This document shows positions 11,594-22,200 of a stretch of 64,000 nt of DNA, piece after piece (within the stretch, counting starts at the first letter, position 1; the number at the start of each line of letters is the position of its first letter). The notes beneath the pieces are model-generated. The model had not been told where the DNA came from. It was given only the letters and a program-made list of their open reading frames with translations, and searched no databases. The position numbers and the translations under genes were made by a program. Source of the DNA: Beroe forskalii (lineage: Eukaryota; Ctenophora; Nuda; Beroida; Beroidae); assembly GCA_011033025.1 (NCBI GenBank), contig WFMF01000519.1, forward strand, positions 1 to 64,000, given 5' to 3'.

Positions 11594-14500
11594 TCAATTC
11601 CATTGGGGCGGGGGTTGGTTTGACTTTCTGTTGCTCTTCACTTTCTTCAGGAAAGCATCCAGGAATTCCAGCTCACTCTCGTTTATATCCAAACTAGCTC
11701 GGGAAGAATCCTCTACTTGCATTGGCAGCCTGAAAGTTGGGTGACGTTAATATCAGTTTACTCAGAAGGGGCTGTAACCTTTTTAAGGAGTTATTGGGCG
11801 TTTTCCATGCAAGATGCACGAATATGCTTCGCCAAATAATAAACTAAGCCGATGCCAAAATTAACAGGCAAAACACAAGAACACACAAGAATGCCCCAAA
11901 CAAACGGGCCCAGCTTACCCTGGGACGTTGGCGGAGGCGCCCCCACTGTACTGGTAGCCTTGCTGCCCGCCGTAGCCCATCTGCTGCCCCTGGAATTAGT
12001 GTCATCAGTGAGATATCACGGTACTAATTCCCCGACCCCCGGCATTATGGCATGAGCTGTGTTGAGTTGCCTAAGTCATGTGAAGGGAAATTGTACACCG
12101 TAGTTGGCAAGTGAGATATGCAATATCAAGAAAAGTGGCAATGTATAATTTGTTTCTATATGATTTGAACCTTTTGAAATAAAAAATGGGCTTCTACAAA
12201 GAACTTAAAAAGCAGTACCGTTATAAAAAGTAGCTCTGTATGAATACGAAGCTCTGTATGTATAATATGTAGCTGGTCTTAAGTTAGTTATTAAATCAGC
12301 GTTTCCATGACAACTTCTAACAAGAAACAAACTCCCTGTGCTTGTTAAATGGTATATATTTATGCCAGCAACTAACATAAGGGTAGTAGGGTGGTTCCTG
12401 TCTGAAGCCTCCACCGCCGCCACCTCCACCGAAGTGTTTGCCCCCGGGCCTATCTCCGAACTGGTCGTGCTCTCCGAACTTCTGCTTCTTAGCGGGAGGA
12501 TCGGGTATAGTGACGTTCAGCGGCGAGTCTTTCAGGAAGTGCTTTTGCTGAAATAGGGGTAATAGGGGTTTCAACTTCAGAACCTCTAATTTTAGCAAAT
12601 ACTATTCGAAAGCTCCTGATTTTAAAACTTTCTTGTATCACTAAACATCTAAAACTTGCTCCTTAAACTCCCCCTACTATTGAAACTCAATGCAAATCGA
12701 ACATTGACAGTTGGAATGGTTCATTGACCCTACCTTGAGAACAGCATCAGCATCTTCACCCTTTTCGAAGGTCACAAAAGCAAATCCTCGAGGTGGTCTT
12801 GGGATGTATACATCGGCTAGAGCTCCAAACTTAGAAAAGTATTCTGATAGGTCATCCTCGTCTGTTCTGAAAGGAGAACAATGAATATTGAACAAATGAG
12901 CAAAAATTTGACCAAAATCGGAAACTGAATGTTCGAATGCGCGTCATCGAGCGACGCGCATTCACATAATGCTGACATTAAGCGATTGTACCACAATTGA
13001 TCGTTTTTGAGAAGACCCTTTTGCGAAAATTTGTGACGTTTGACAAAAAGCGCGCACAAAGATGCCCAATTAATGCGAGCTCACTGATCAGCACTTTTCA
13101 TAAACCTGATCAAACTCGAATTATGAAATGAATCATCTTAATCAAAGAAGAATTTCAATGAGATTATTCCAGTGTAATTATTTCGAACAAACTTGACGAA
13201 ATATCAATAGTGCAACTTAAAATTTACTCTCAGATTAAACCTACCCCCTTGGGAGTCTGCCGACAAATAACTTTCGCTCGGGTTCAGTTCTCTTGGGAAT
13301 CCGAACCTCGCACTTCCGTCCCAAGATGTTGTGATACGTCTCACTCATAACTCTCTTCGCCGACTCATCGTTCACAAAGCTCACAAATCCGAACCCTCGT
13401 GAGTTTCCACTGTAGTCTTTCTTAATCTGAGACATCAGCGGTGTTATCAAATCTAATGAACACGTGATGACTTCAACATAATATGCAAATCTATGATATA
13501 AACGGAAAATGAACGGCGGATAATAGAAATGCTGAAAACAGGATTATAAGCAACGCAAGCTAAGAGAATGGGGATATGATCCTCACCTCGCATGTCTTAA
13601 TCTCCCCATACTGCTTGAAGTACTGCTTAACATCGTCTTCAGTAGCCTTGTAGTTTAGGCCTAGGATGATGAGATCACCTACTTTGTCAGATGACCCGCT
13701 ACTGCTGCTGGTTTTAGGGTCCTGGGAGTTTAGTTAATCAGGGCCATGAGCCGCGAAATCATTCTCTATTTCACACTGTCGATATGCAGTATTTTAAATG
13801 TTCCCTTGTCAAATACCCAAATAAATACCTTTGCAAGCAGACCGTTGTATTTTCGTGTCTTGCAAGTGATCCATTTAGAAAATGTACCTTGATAGAACTT
13901 TGGCAACATTGAAAAGAAATCTGTTCACTAATTAACAGCTTCTCTTTTACTAAATAACGTTCTCACTCACGTTCATAAGTCAATGTGTTTTCACATTCAG
14001 ATAGCAGATCATCTTATTGTCAATTGATTAGGATTTTAGAACGCTACTATTTCAATTCGCAAACTTACATCAAAGTTCACTACATATTACACAAGTGAAG
14101 GGCTTAATACACTCAAAAAGCAACACGTCATAACTGTTCGATGGACACGGCACAGCTATGGCGCTTTACATTTCGAGAATTGCGTACATTCGATACAATT
14201 AAAAATCTCAATTTCACATAAAACAGATCTAATTTCACCGGGCATCCTGCTCCTCCACACAGCATATCGGGACACCACCACAACACACAATCGGGAGAGG
14301 GAGTTGTGGGGCTGGCTCACTGCCACGGTACACGATACACTGCCGGACACTGCCGAACACTGCCACACACTGCGCCACACTTACACTGTCTATCTTCACA
14401 ACCTCTTCCTCTCGCGTTCTCTTCTCTGGAACACAAGTCAGTCAGCAGTGTAGAGTTAGGATCACACACTAACTTACACACAGTCATGACATGAGTTGTC

Positions 14501-16737
14501 AGCTTAAAACTTTAGTACACTAATACATCGTAGCATACATCAAAACATGTTATTACATTTATTGCAAACAGACCGATTTACACAGAGCTTAAACTAACAA
14601 CATACACACAAACATTTACTGTCACGTCTTATTGTATAGAGCAGAGTATACAGAATAAAAATTTACACAGTATGCAGTATACAATACAAACTATACAATA
14701 CACACTACACAGTGTACAGAATTACAACAAACTTAACACATCACACGCAGTACATCAAAGACCACACAAAGCCGCAACAGACCGTCGATACTGCAAGCAG
14801 GAACTAGCCGGTTCAAGCCGAAACGACTGGAACAACCCGGAACCACCCCAAACCAACTCAAAAACCTCCCCTTATCAACCCAAAACAAGCGAATCAACCC
14901 GGGTTAGGGTTACGGTTGATTCGCTTGTTTCGGGTTGATTCGCTTGTATCGGCTTCATTCGGGGAGGTTTTTGGGTGGGTTCGGGGTGGTTTTGAATTAT
15001 TCGGCTTGTTTCGGGCCTAATCAAGCCGAATGATTCATTCGGCTTAATTCGATCACTTGCTGTTTGTAGCATCAACGCACGACAGACAGATTCACGACTT
15101 GATGTGTACTGTGTATATATTCACAACATCGATCACAAAATACACAGAAACATACATGAAGTCTGCAGAACTATTATGTATAGATGACATCGCACTTGAA
15201 GTAGCATTCGGATTCATCTCACCGGACAAATAATGGAGTAAATACATTGTTAACTTTTAAAAAGAGGCGATGAAGCCGCCAATCAATGAATGACCGGGGA
15301 GTCCCGACCTATAGTTTATACCGAGATCAGTAAACGACCGAGTACTCGGCCTCGGCCTTGGTCAAAATCGGCCCTTTTTTCAAACTCGGCCTCGGCCTCG
15401 GTCTCGGCCAAATTTTGCTTCATTTTGCCGAGTTTGATACCTAGCTAATCGCCAGAATTTTATGTGTTATTTCAAAACATAGGCTGAATTCAAGGATCAA
15501 ACAAGCTCAAATTTTCTCTGGATTAAAATTAAACATAAGAAATTTATCACATTTAACCGATTCAATTGGCAAAAGATTCTTTTTAAATAGTTTTACAGAA
15601 AATTACGGCAATATAAAATTGTAGCTTCACAAAAGTTATATGAACTCGGTTGAACTCGGCCTCGGCCTCGGCTCCGGCCTTGACGATGCAAACTCGGCCT
15701 CGGCTAAGAACCTGAACTCGGTCGTTTACTGACCGAGATTGTTATCACCGAAATTTTCAAGGACAGGGATTAGGTGTTTGACTCTATGCAACTTCCTACA
15801 AATTAGCTTACGCCAAATTTGGTCAATCGCCGCGCTGTGTTGTCAAAGCGGGAAAAAAGTAAAGCGCTGTGTTTAATACTTGCGATACATGTACTAACAC
15901 ACAACGTAGGTCGGGACACCATGGTGAGGGTGATTGCTGTGTACTTACTGTCAAACACCACAATGAATGTGATACCATCCCAGCCCTGCGCTGGCGGGTA
16001 CAGCTTCCCATCTTCGTCTGAGAGAATTATGTGTAACCGAGGCAATAGTGTCAACTTTATATCATGGTAGATGGTGTAAAATATACCTGTGTTCTGTCTT
16101 CAAAGCCCTTAGTGGTGCCCTAAGGGATTTTACCGCGTTTTGGTAACAATGCCACCGAAAACATCAGAGAAAAACAGTATAACGCAATCCATAGCACCCA
16201 ATTTGCCTCTGTTGTCAATAATTACGACTTCAATCAAATGACCCTGCAACTCACCCATTTTGAGAGCCCTCATCCGGCCAGTATCGGGAGCCCTGAACCT
16301 CAGTCCTGCAGCGTTAGCGAAGAGGGACTGCACAACTTTCAGACTCACTGACTGGTCCTCCTCCAGGGGGATTTCAAGTCCCTGCCGGGGTAATGGTGAG
16401 AATATATAGATGCTAGAAATTTAAACTTTCAGAATAGCAGCTTCCAACTTCTCAAATGTCTCAAGCTTTTGCCCAAATAATTAGTTGTGACCCGTTAAAT
16501 GGAATTCAAGATTTTTTAAGTTAATTTTACAGATGTTTCATGCGTACTCCCCAAAATAGGTCATGTGTTGCAACACAATTTAATTTTCAATCAGAATATA
16601 CAAGAAATCTTGGTTCGTGTTACAACCAGTAAATCCTTAGCGATATTCGGGCCCACATTTTTCGAATAATTGGGAAGTCTTACCTCATCATCAGCGTTTT
16701 CTTCGGACGGTGCGACGAACACGACACCATGATCCAT
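11594..16737 (-). CDS. TARDBP: TDP-43 homologue (TAR DNA-binding protein), ten exons
   Basis: Nuclear RNA-binding protein of the TDP-43 family, which regulates splicing and RNA stability. Exons on the minus strand: 16684-16737, 16255-16381, 15949-16017, 14385-14425, 13587-13721, 13245-13426, 12734-12866, 12377-12547, 11919-11989, 11594-11729. Phases join without a break to 373 codons including the stop (372 residues; human TDP-43 has 414). Exons 1-3 encode the TDP-43-specific N-terminal domain ('GLRFRAPDTGRMRALKM', 'YPPAQGWDGITFIVVFD'). Exon 4 gives a basic KKR segment at the nuclear-localisation position. Exons 5-6 form RRM1 ('DLIILGLNYKATEDDVKQYF', 'SRGFGFVSF'). Exons 6-8 form RRM2 ('RKLFVGRLP', 'RGFAFVTFEKGEDAD'). 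Exon 8 adds a poly-Gly run, exon 9 a QQ/GY-rich segment, and exon 10 an acidic helix ending 'QPPPQWN'. The ATG sits in ACCATGG. The glycine-rich tail is much shorter than in vertebrates. Confidence 0.93.
14430..15327. other. TDP-43 intron 3, 3' part: repeat-rich
   Basis: No exon is seen. Near 14,880-15,060 there are short inverted and direct repeats around 'GGTTGATTCGCTTGTTTCGG', giving local hairpins. The 14,480-14,800 stretch is rich in 'TACACA' and 'TACAGT' type simple sequence. Confidence 0.45.
15328..15731. mobile_element. Non-autonomous hAT-type element in TDP-43 intron 3
   Basis: The termini are 'CAGTAAACGACCGAG' and its inverse 'CTCGGTCGTTTACTG'. Directly outside lie 8-bp target duplications 'ACCGAGAT' at 15320-15327 and 15732-15739. 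CAG-starting terminal repeats plus 8-bp duplications are the hAT superfamily signature. The 404-bp body has only repeated 'CTCGGCCTCGG' blocks near each end and an AT-rich centre, with no transposase. Confidence 0.85.
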
Positions 16738-17181
16738 GGTTACCTATTGGGAAGCAGAGAGTTGAGAAATTAACATTTAATTTTAATGGGAAAGCAACGT
16801 ACATTTTGGCAATCAAATACCTCTAAGAAGGACATATAACGTCAAGGACTGTTTCAATGTATCTTAATCTCGGTTATAATCACATCTAACAAATATATAG
16901 TACCTTCCTATTTTTCGTGATTTTAATAAAATTCAGATTGATAGTTTTGAGAAAATATTATATGATAAATCAAAAGAAATAATAATGTCATATTATTTTA
17001 CAATACAATATAACAACCAAATAACCAAGAAAAGAGCAACGTCTTCAATAATTGCAAAAGCGTCTTTATATTTTCTCCAAAAACGTCAGGAGACCAGCAA
17101 TTTCTGACAATTAGATAATGACATCGAGGAAAAGGTTATAAAACTGAATCAAACAATAAAGTTGCTTAGGACTAACGAATG

Positions 17182-18579
17182 CTATTCCTCCTTCTTCTTG
17201 GCCATTTCCTCTCTAATTGCCGCTAAACGCTCCAATATGGGAGGATGTGAGTAGTTGAAGGTAGAGTAAAGCTTGTCTGCCAGCGGAAAACTCAGGTTAT
17301 CTTTAACCAGTTTAACCAAAGAACTTTGCAACTTTTCACCTTTCCCCAAACTAACAGCAAACCTATCAGCCTGAAACTCGAAGGTTCGAGTAATGAAGAC
17401 TGATACGGCAGACATGAGGCGATTGAAGGGACTGAAGATAAACTGGAATATTATGAGAAGTGAGATGAGTGTGGGTTGCTCGTCCTCGAATCCAAAGTCA
17501 GCTAACATCTGTGTATTCTTGACCAGGATACCAAATGAGTAGAACATGGCCAATATCACGGCTTGGTTGAGTAACATGGGCTTGTAAACGTGACCATGGT
17601 ACCAATGGCCTAGCTCGTGGCCGAGTACGGCTATCACTTCATCCTGAGTACATCCCTTGCTCTTCTTTACACTGGTATCCTCTTCTGTGTCAGATGGGAA
17701 CTCCCGCTTGTTGCCATCAGCATCAAGTCCCAACATCGGGTTACAGGTATCATCAAGCAGTGTGTCAAAGAGAACTATTCTCTTGTTTTTGTAGAATCCA
17801 AAGAAGAAAGCGTTGCTGTGAGCCGATCTTTTGGAGCCATCTACCACAAATAGTTTGGTAAGAGGGAAGTTGATGCTCCTGGCGAGGTCCTCAATAGCTG
17901 TCCTGAGGGGAGATGGAGGGACGGGCGTGTACTTGTCAAATAACGGGGCAATGAAATCCATGTACACGAAGAATATAAACATCGTGAACGCAAATGTGAA
18001 GCCCCATGCATAAATGAAGAAATAATCTCCGCCCCATTTAATGAGATAGATAAGGGGTGTAACCATTGCTGTTGTTATCATTTGACTGACTACCATTTTC
18101 TTCATTGAATCCTTGAAATAGAATCCCAGCGTCATTTTGTTAAAACCATGACGCTCTTCTATCACAAAGGTGCTATACAGTGACCAAGGGAGATGAATAA
18201 CAAATGATAATATTGCAGCTTGAAACAGGAAAACATTAGTCTGAATAAGCTCGTCCTGATAGCCGAAGTACTGAATCGTTTTTCCAGAAAACTTCCAGAA
18301 TGTATACAGGAAGAAGGTAAGAGTCATGGTACCTAGCTCACAGTAGTCGTACATGTCTTTGATAATTCCAAAATTGATCTTTTCCAAGCTGTACAGTCGA
18401 GCTTTTACATACGTATCATTGTCCATGAGCTTTTGAACATCTTCGTTGGGCGACCGGTTATCTTTAACGGTTTTCCTTTGACGATAAATGAGGAAGAGAT
18501 CCCAAAGGAACTCCAACGTCACAAACGCAAGGCTACAGTACATGTAATTTGCGTTTTCGAAAATCTCCATGACGCCCAT
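17182..18579 (-). CDS. ZMPSTE24: CAAX prenyl protease 1, STE24 family, intronless
   Basis: Integral membrane zinc metalloprotease of the endoplasmic reticulum and nuclear envelope. The family removes the -AAX tripeptide from farnesylated proteins; in vertebrates it also matures prelamin A. The frame is 465 residues, close to human ZMPSTE24 (475). Several hydrophobic segments are visible, followed by the zinc motif HELGH at residues 321-325 and the third-ligand segment 'EFQADRFAV' starting at E401. An 'SHPPILERLAAI' block lies near the C-terminus, before a lysine-rich 'AKKKEE' tail. All key residues are present. The coding sequence is uninterrupted, unlike its neighbours with 10 and 16 exons. 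It lies divergent to the importin gene about 0.7 kb away, and 0.44 kb upstream of the TDP-43 start on the same strand. Confidence 0.95.
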   Translation of the reverse strand: MGVMEIFENANYMYCSLAFVTLEFLWDLFLIYRQRKTVKDNRSPNEDVQKLMDNDTYVKARLYSLEKINFGIIKDMYDYCELGTMTLTFFLYTFWKFSGKTIQYFGYQDELIQTNVFLFQAAILSFVIHLPWSLYSTFVIEERHGFNKMTLGFYFKDSMKKMVVSQMITTAMVTPLIYLIKWGGDYFFIYAWGFTFAFTMFIFFVYMDFIAPLFDKYTPVPPSPLRTAIEDLARSINFPLTKLFVVDGSKRSAHSNAFFFGFYKNKRIVLFDTLLDDTCNPMLGLDADGNKREFPSDTEEDTSVKKSKGCTQDEVIAVLGHELGHWYHGHVYKPMLLNQAVILAMFYSFGILVKNTQMLADFGFEDEQPTLISLLIIFQFIFSPFNRLMSAVSVFITRTFEFQADRFAVSLGKGEKLQSSLVKLVKDNLSFPLADKLYSTFNYSHPPILERLAAIREEMAKKKEE

Positions 18580-19261
18580 TTCTTATTAAAACGATTAGAG
18601 CAACTTATCACGTACTATCGGTAAATGGCGGAACTCGGAACAATTTTGTGGAGTTGGACTCGAGTACGAACGATAGCGCTCGATTTTAATAGTGTCGCAC
18701 AAGAACCAATATGACCGCGCGGCTCATCAAAAGAGATGAGGCGCGCATGACCAATCGCTGAATGCTGATCAGTACTTTCATATTTGAAAAGAGACTTGGT
18801 ATTGAGATGAATATTTTTGAATTTTCCAGATAAGATTCATGATTAACTAATTAATGCGTCGTCGTCACGCCAATACGCCAATTGCAAATGGTGACTGATA
18901 TGATAGTCCAAACGTACCATCAACCATGTCAAATGTTAATATTAACTTAAGTACACAAGAAATGAAGAACGAGAATGCCAACTTTATTGTTTTATTATTC
19001 ATAAAATAATCAATTTAAATCCAGTCAAATGATTTTACTGGGTTGCAGTAAATTTTGGACCCTGACATCCATAAAAAGTGCAAGAAATGCATCGAAACAG
19101 TTTCTGTCGCGCCGCGCATTTCAGAATTTATCCTACAAACAAATTGCGTGCGGAGCAATACCAACCTGGGTTTCGCGCGCAATCTTACCGGCCTTTCAAG
19201 AAACGTGTTTACTTGTATTCTGCTTGTGACTGCTTTGCTCCATTAAATGCACTTAAACGCC
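18580..19261. promoter_or_regulatory. Shared divergent promoter region (inferred)
   Basis: This gap separates the ZMPSTE24 start (minus strand) from the importin beta-1 start (plus strand), so it must hold both 5' regions. It contains a CG-richer part near 18,600-18,760 with no clear TATA box. Short open frames at 19,029-19,269 overlap one another and look like chance. The promoter role is inferred only from gene orientation. Confidence 0.4.
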
Positions 19262-22200
19262 ATGAATAATGTCGAATTGAGCAAAGTCCTTGAGGCAACT
19301 GTTTCAGTGGGTATGTAAACCATGATTTTATTCGTTTATTAATAATTTCAGGCCGTAGTTGAATTTTTTATTTGTCCAGTAACTGTCACGATCAGCGCCC
19401 TGTTCAAGTGTCAGATCATTTTCATTATTGTTTTAGGGGATTGTTGTAATCAATGTGACGTGTAGCTGCTTGTAACTGTTTGTTGAGAGAGATTCTTCTA
19501 AGTACTTGTATAGCTGAGCGAGGGATAAAATGGCCTGAGGCGAGATTTGATATCCCAACTCAAATTAGCGCTTCATTCAAACCGTGAGCTTGACATCTTT
19601 TGGCGATATTATTGCCACAATAGAATCAATTCATGAAATTTTAATCAGACCCATGTAGACAGGGGAGACAGTTACAGTTTTTGGGATTTTAACCACTGTT
19701 GGGGACAGTTATTTGGTACTCTACTCGATTAGATGACTGAGAATTTTAAGAAAATTCATGAAACCAAACAACAATATGGAAACTTCTTCATCTGTTTTAA
19801 TTGTCGAGCTCCTTTGCTTCTCTAGACTCGTGTTAAATCAGTATTTCGTTTAAACTTCAATCCCTTGAGTTAAACTTAAAGGATTTTATCTGTGAAATCA
19901 TAACTTGAACAAGTTTTCAAAGTCATGTTAAGTTAAAAAAAGTGAACACGGACAAAATGGACTCTGACACTCCCCCTCTTAAAATGTGAAAGGAACCAGA
20001 TTGACTGACATAAGTACAAGATGGGGTAGGATGGATCGTTGGTCGATCTTCGAATGCTGTACTTCCTGAAAAAAAAGACATTCCTTTCTTTCACTCTGCT
20101 TCATTGTAAATTGCGCAGGATGTCCTAAGTAAAATTACTCAATGCACTTTACGCTTATTGTCGCGTAGAATGTTACTGAATCGCATATAATTATGAGTAG
20201 TTATAATAAACCTCAGCTTTTCCATGTTAGATGCTGGGAATTGGTTGATCATACCGCAGAGTTAGGCTTGAAGTGGTATGGCTTGAAGTGGTTTGACATG
20301 AATTTGAAGGTTGAAGTCGTATGGTCTTTGGAGTGGTATGGCTTTACGTGATATGGCATGAGGTGGTATGGTATGAAGTGGTATGGTATGGAGTGGTAGG
20401 GTATGACGTGGTATGGTATGAAGTGGCATGGTATGAAGTGGTATGGTATGAAGTGGTATGGTATGAAGTGGTATGGTATGAAGTGGTATGGTATGGAGTG
20501 GTAGGGTATGACGTGGTATGGTATGAAGTGGCATGGTATGGAGTGGTAGGGTATGAAGTGGTATGGTATGAAGTGGCATGGTATGAAGTGGTATGGTATG
20601 AAGTGGTATGGTATGAAGGGGTATGGTATGAAGTGGTATGGTATGAAGTGGCATGGTATGAAGTGGTATGTTATGAAGTGGTATGGTATGAATTGTGGCA
20701 TGGTATGAAGTGGTATGTTATGAAGTGGTATGGTATGAATTGTGGTATGGTATGAAGTGGTATGTTATGAAGTGGTATGGTATGAAGTGGTATGGCATGA
20801 AGTGGTATGGTATGAAGTGTTATGGTATGAATTGTGGCATGGTATGAAGTGGTATGTTATGAAGTGGTATGGTATGAATTGTGGTATGGTATGAAGTGGT
20901 ATGTTATGAAGTGGTATGGTATGAAGTGGTATCATGGTATGGTATGAAGTGGTATGGTATGAAGTGGTATGGTATGAAGTGTTATGGTATGAATTGTGGC
21001 ATGGTATGAAGTGGTATGTTATGAAGTGGTATGGTATGAATTGTGGTATGGTATGAAGTGGTATGTTATGAAGTGGTATGGTATGAAGTGGTATGGCATG
21101 AAGTGGTATGGCATGAGGTGGTATGGTATGGTATGAAGTGGTATGGCTAATGGCAGGAAGTATTCAAGTGGTTGGGTAGTATGCATTATGAGCTACTTCC
21201 TCTACTACTCAATAACTAAGATTACCTCTGAGTGTATAAGAGACAAGAGTGTTTGGATAATGTCAGTGTTTGCACAACCCCACAATATTTTATGGATGAT
21301 TTGTTTGAGTGGAATAGTACCTAAAATTCTCTGAAAGCATAAGAAACATTTTGATTTATTGTAAAATTTTAAATCGTGTTTGATTCAATCTTCCACACAG
21401 ATTGTAAAAGCTAAATCCAACCATTTCAGATATTGTCGCCTTACAAGCAGCCCAGAAGTACCTTGAAGATGCTGCTGCTTCTAACATTGTAAGTTTATCC
21501 ATGTTCTATTGTAAGTTGATTCAGTTTCTATTTATTGGGATCGTTCATTCATTGAGGGGCTGAAAGCGATTACAGGAGGTGGTTTCTGTTGCTGATTAGG
21601 AAGTCAGAGTCTCTAGTCAATAGCGTACTATCAAAGTATTCCTGTCATGTTTTCTGTTATAAATCACATGATACATTAAAATCACGAAAAATCTCAAAAA
21701 CCGAAACAGGAAATCGATGCTGAACCTTTCTGGTGAATCAAATTACGAAAATGAAACATCTCCTCTCAGTCCATCTGGGATGAGATTGAACGAAATATCA
21801 GAAATTGGCGATTCGCGCTCACGAGAGGTCTTGCCCCGAGATCCTCTAACTGACTAGGGTTTCCAACCGATAATATCGCCGATAAAATTATCGGCGATAA
21901 TTGGACCAAAATCAATTATCGGTTATCGGCGATAATTTGTGCCGATAAACCGATAAAATTTAATGTTTTTGAAACCATTATATTTAACTCAAATAAAGTT
22001 AAAACCAGTCAATTTCACGGTTTTTACTTATTCAAAAGCAACGGGCCAGTTTGAATAAAAATTCGTAGCATTTTTCACGACCATGTGTCTCATGATTATT
22101 ATTATATTATGAAAAAACAAAATATGCCCAGCCTAAGCTTACTTTAATTTTTAAATTTTTTTCTGGACTCTTTCAAGCGTTTTCGACCTTCGACTCACGT

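Noticed and set aside
20249-20755. Long open frames on both strands repeating 'IPYHF' or 'VWYEV' (130-150 codons)
   Set aside because: They lie in a 15-bp minisatellite; a period divisible by three keeps frames open without coding.
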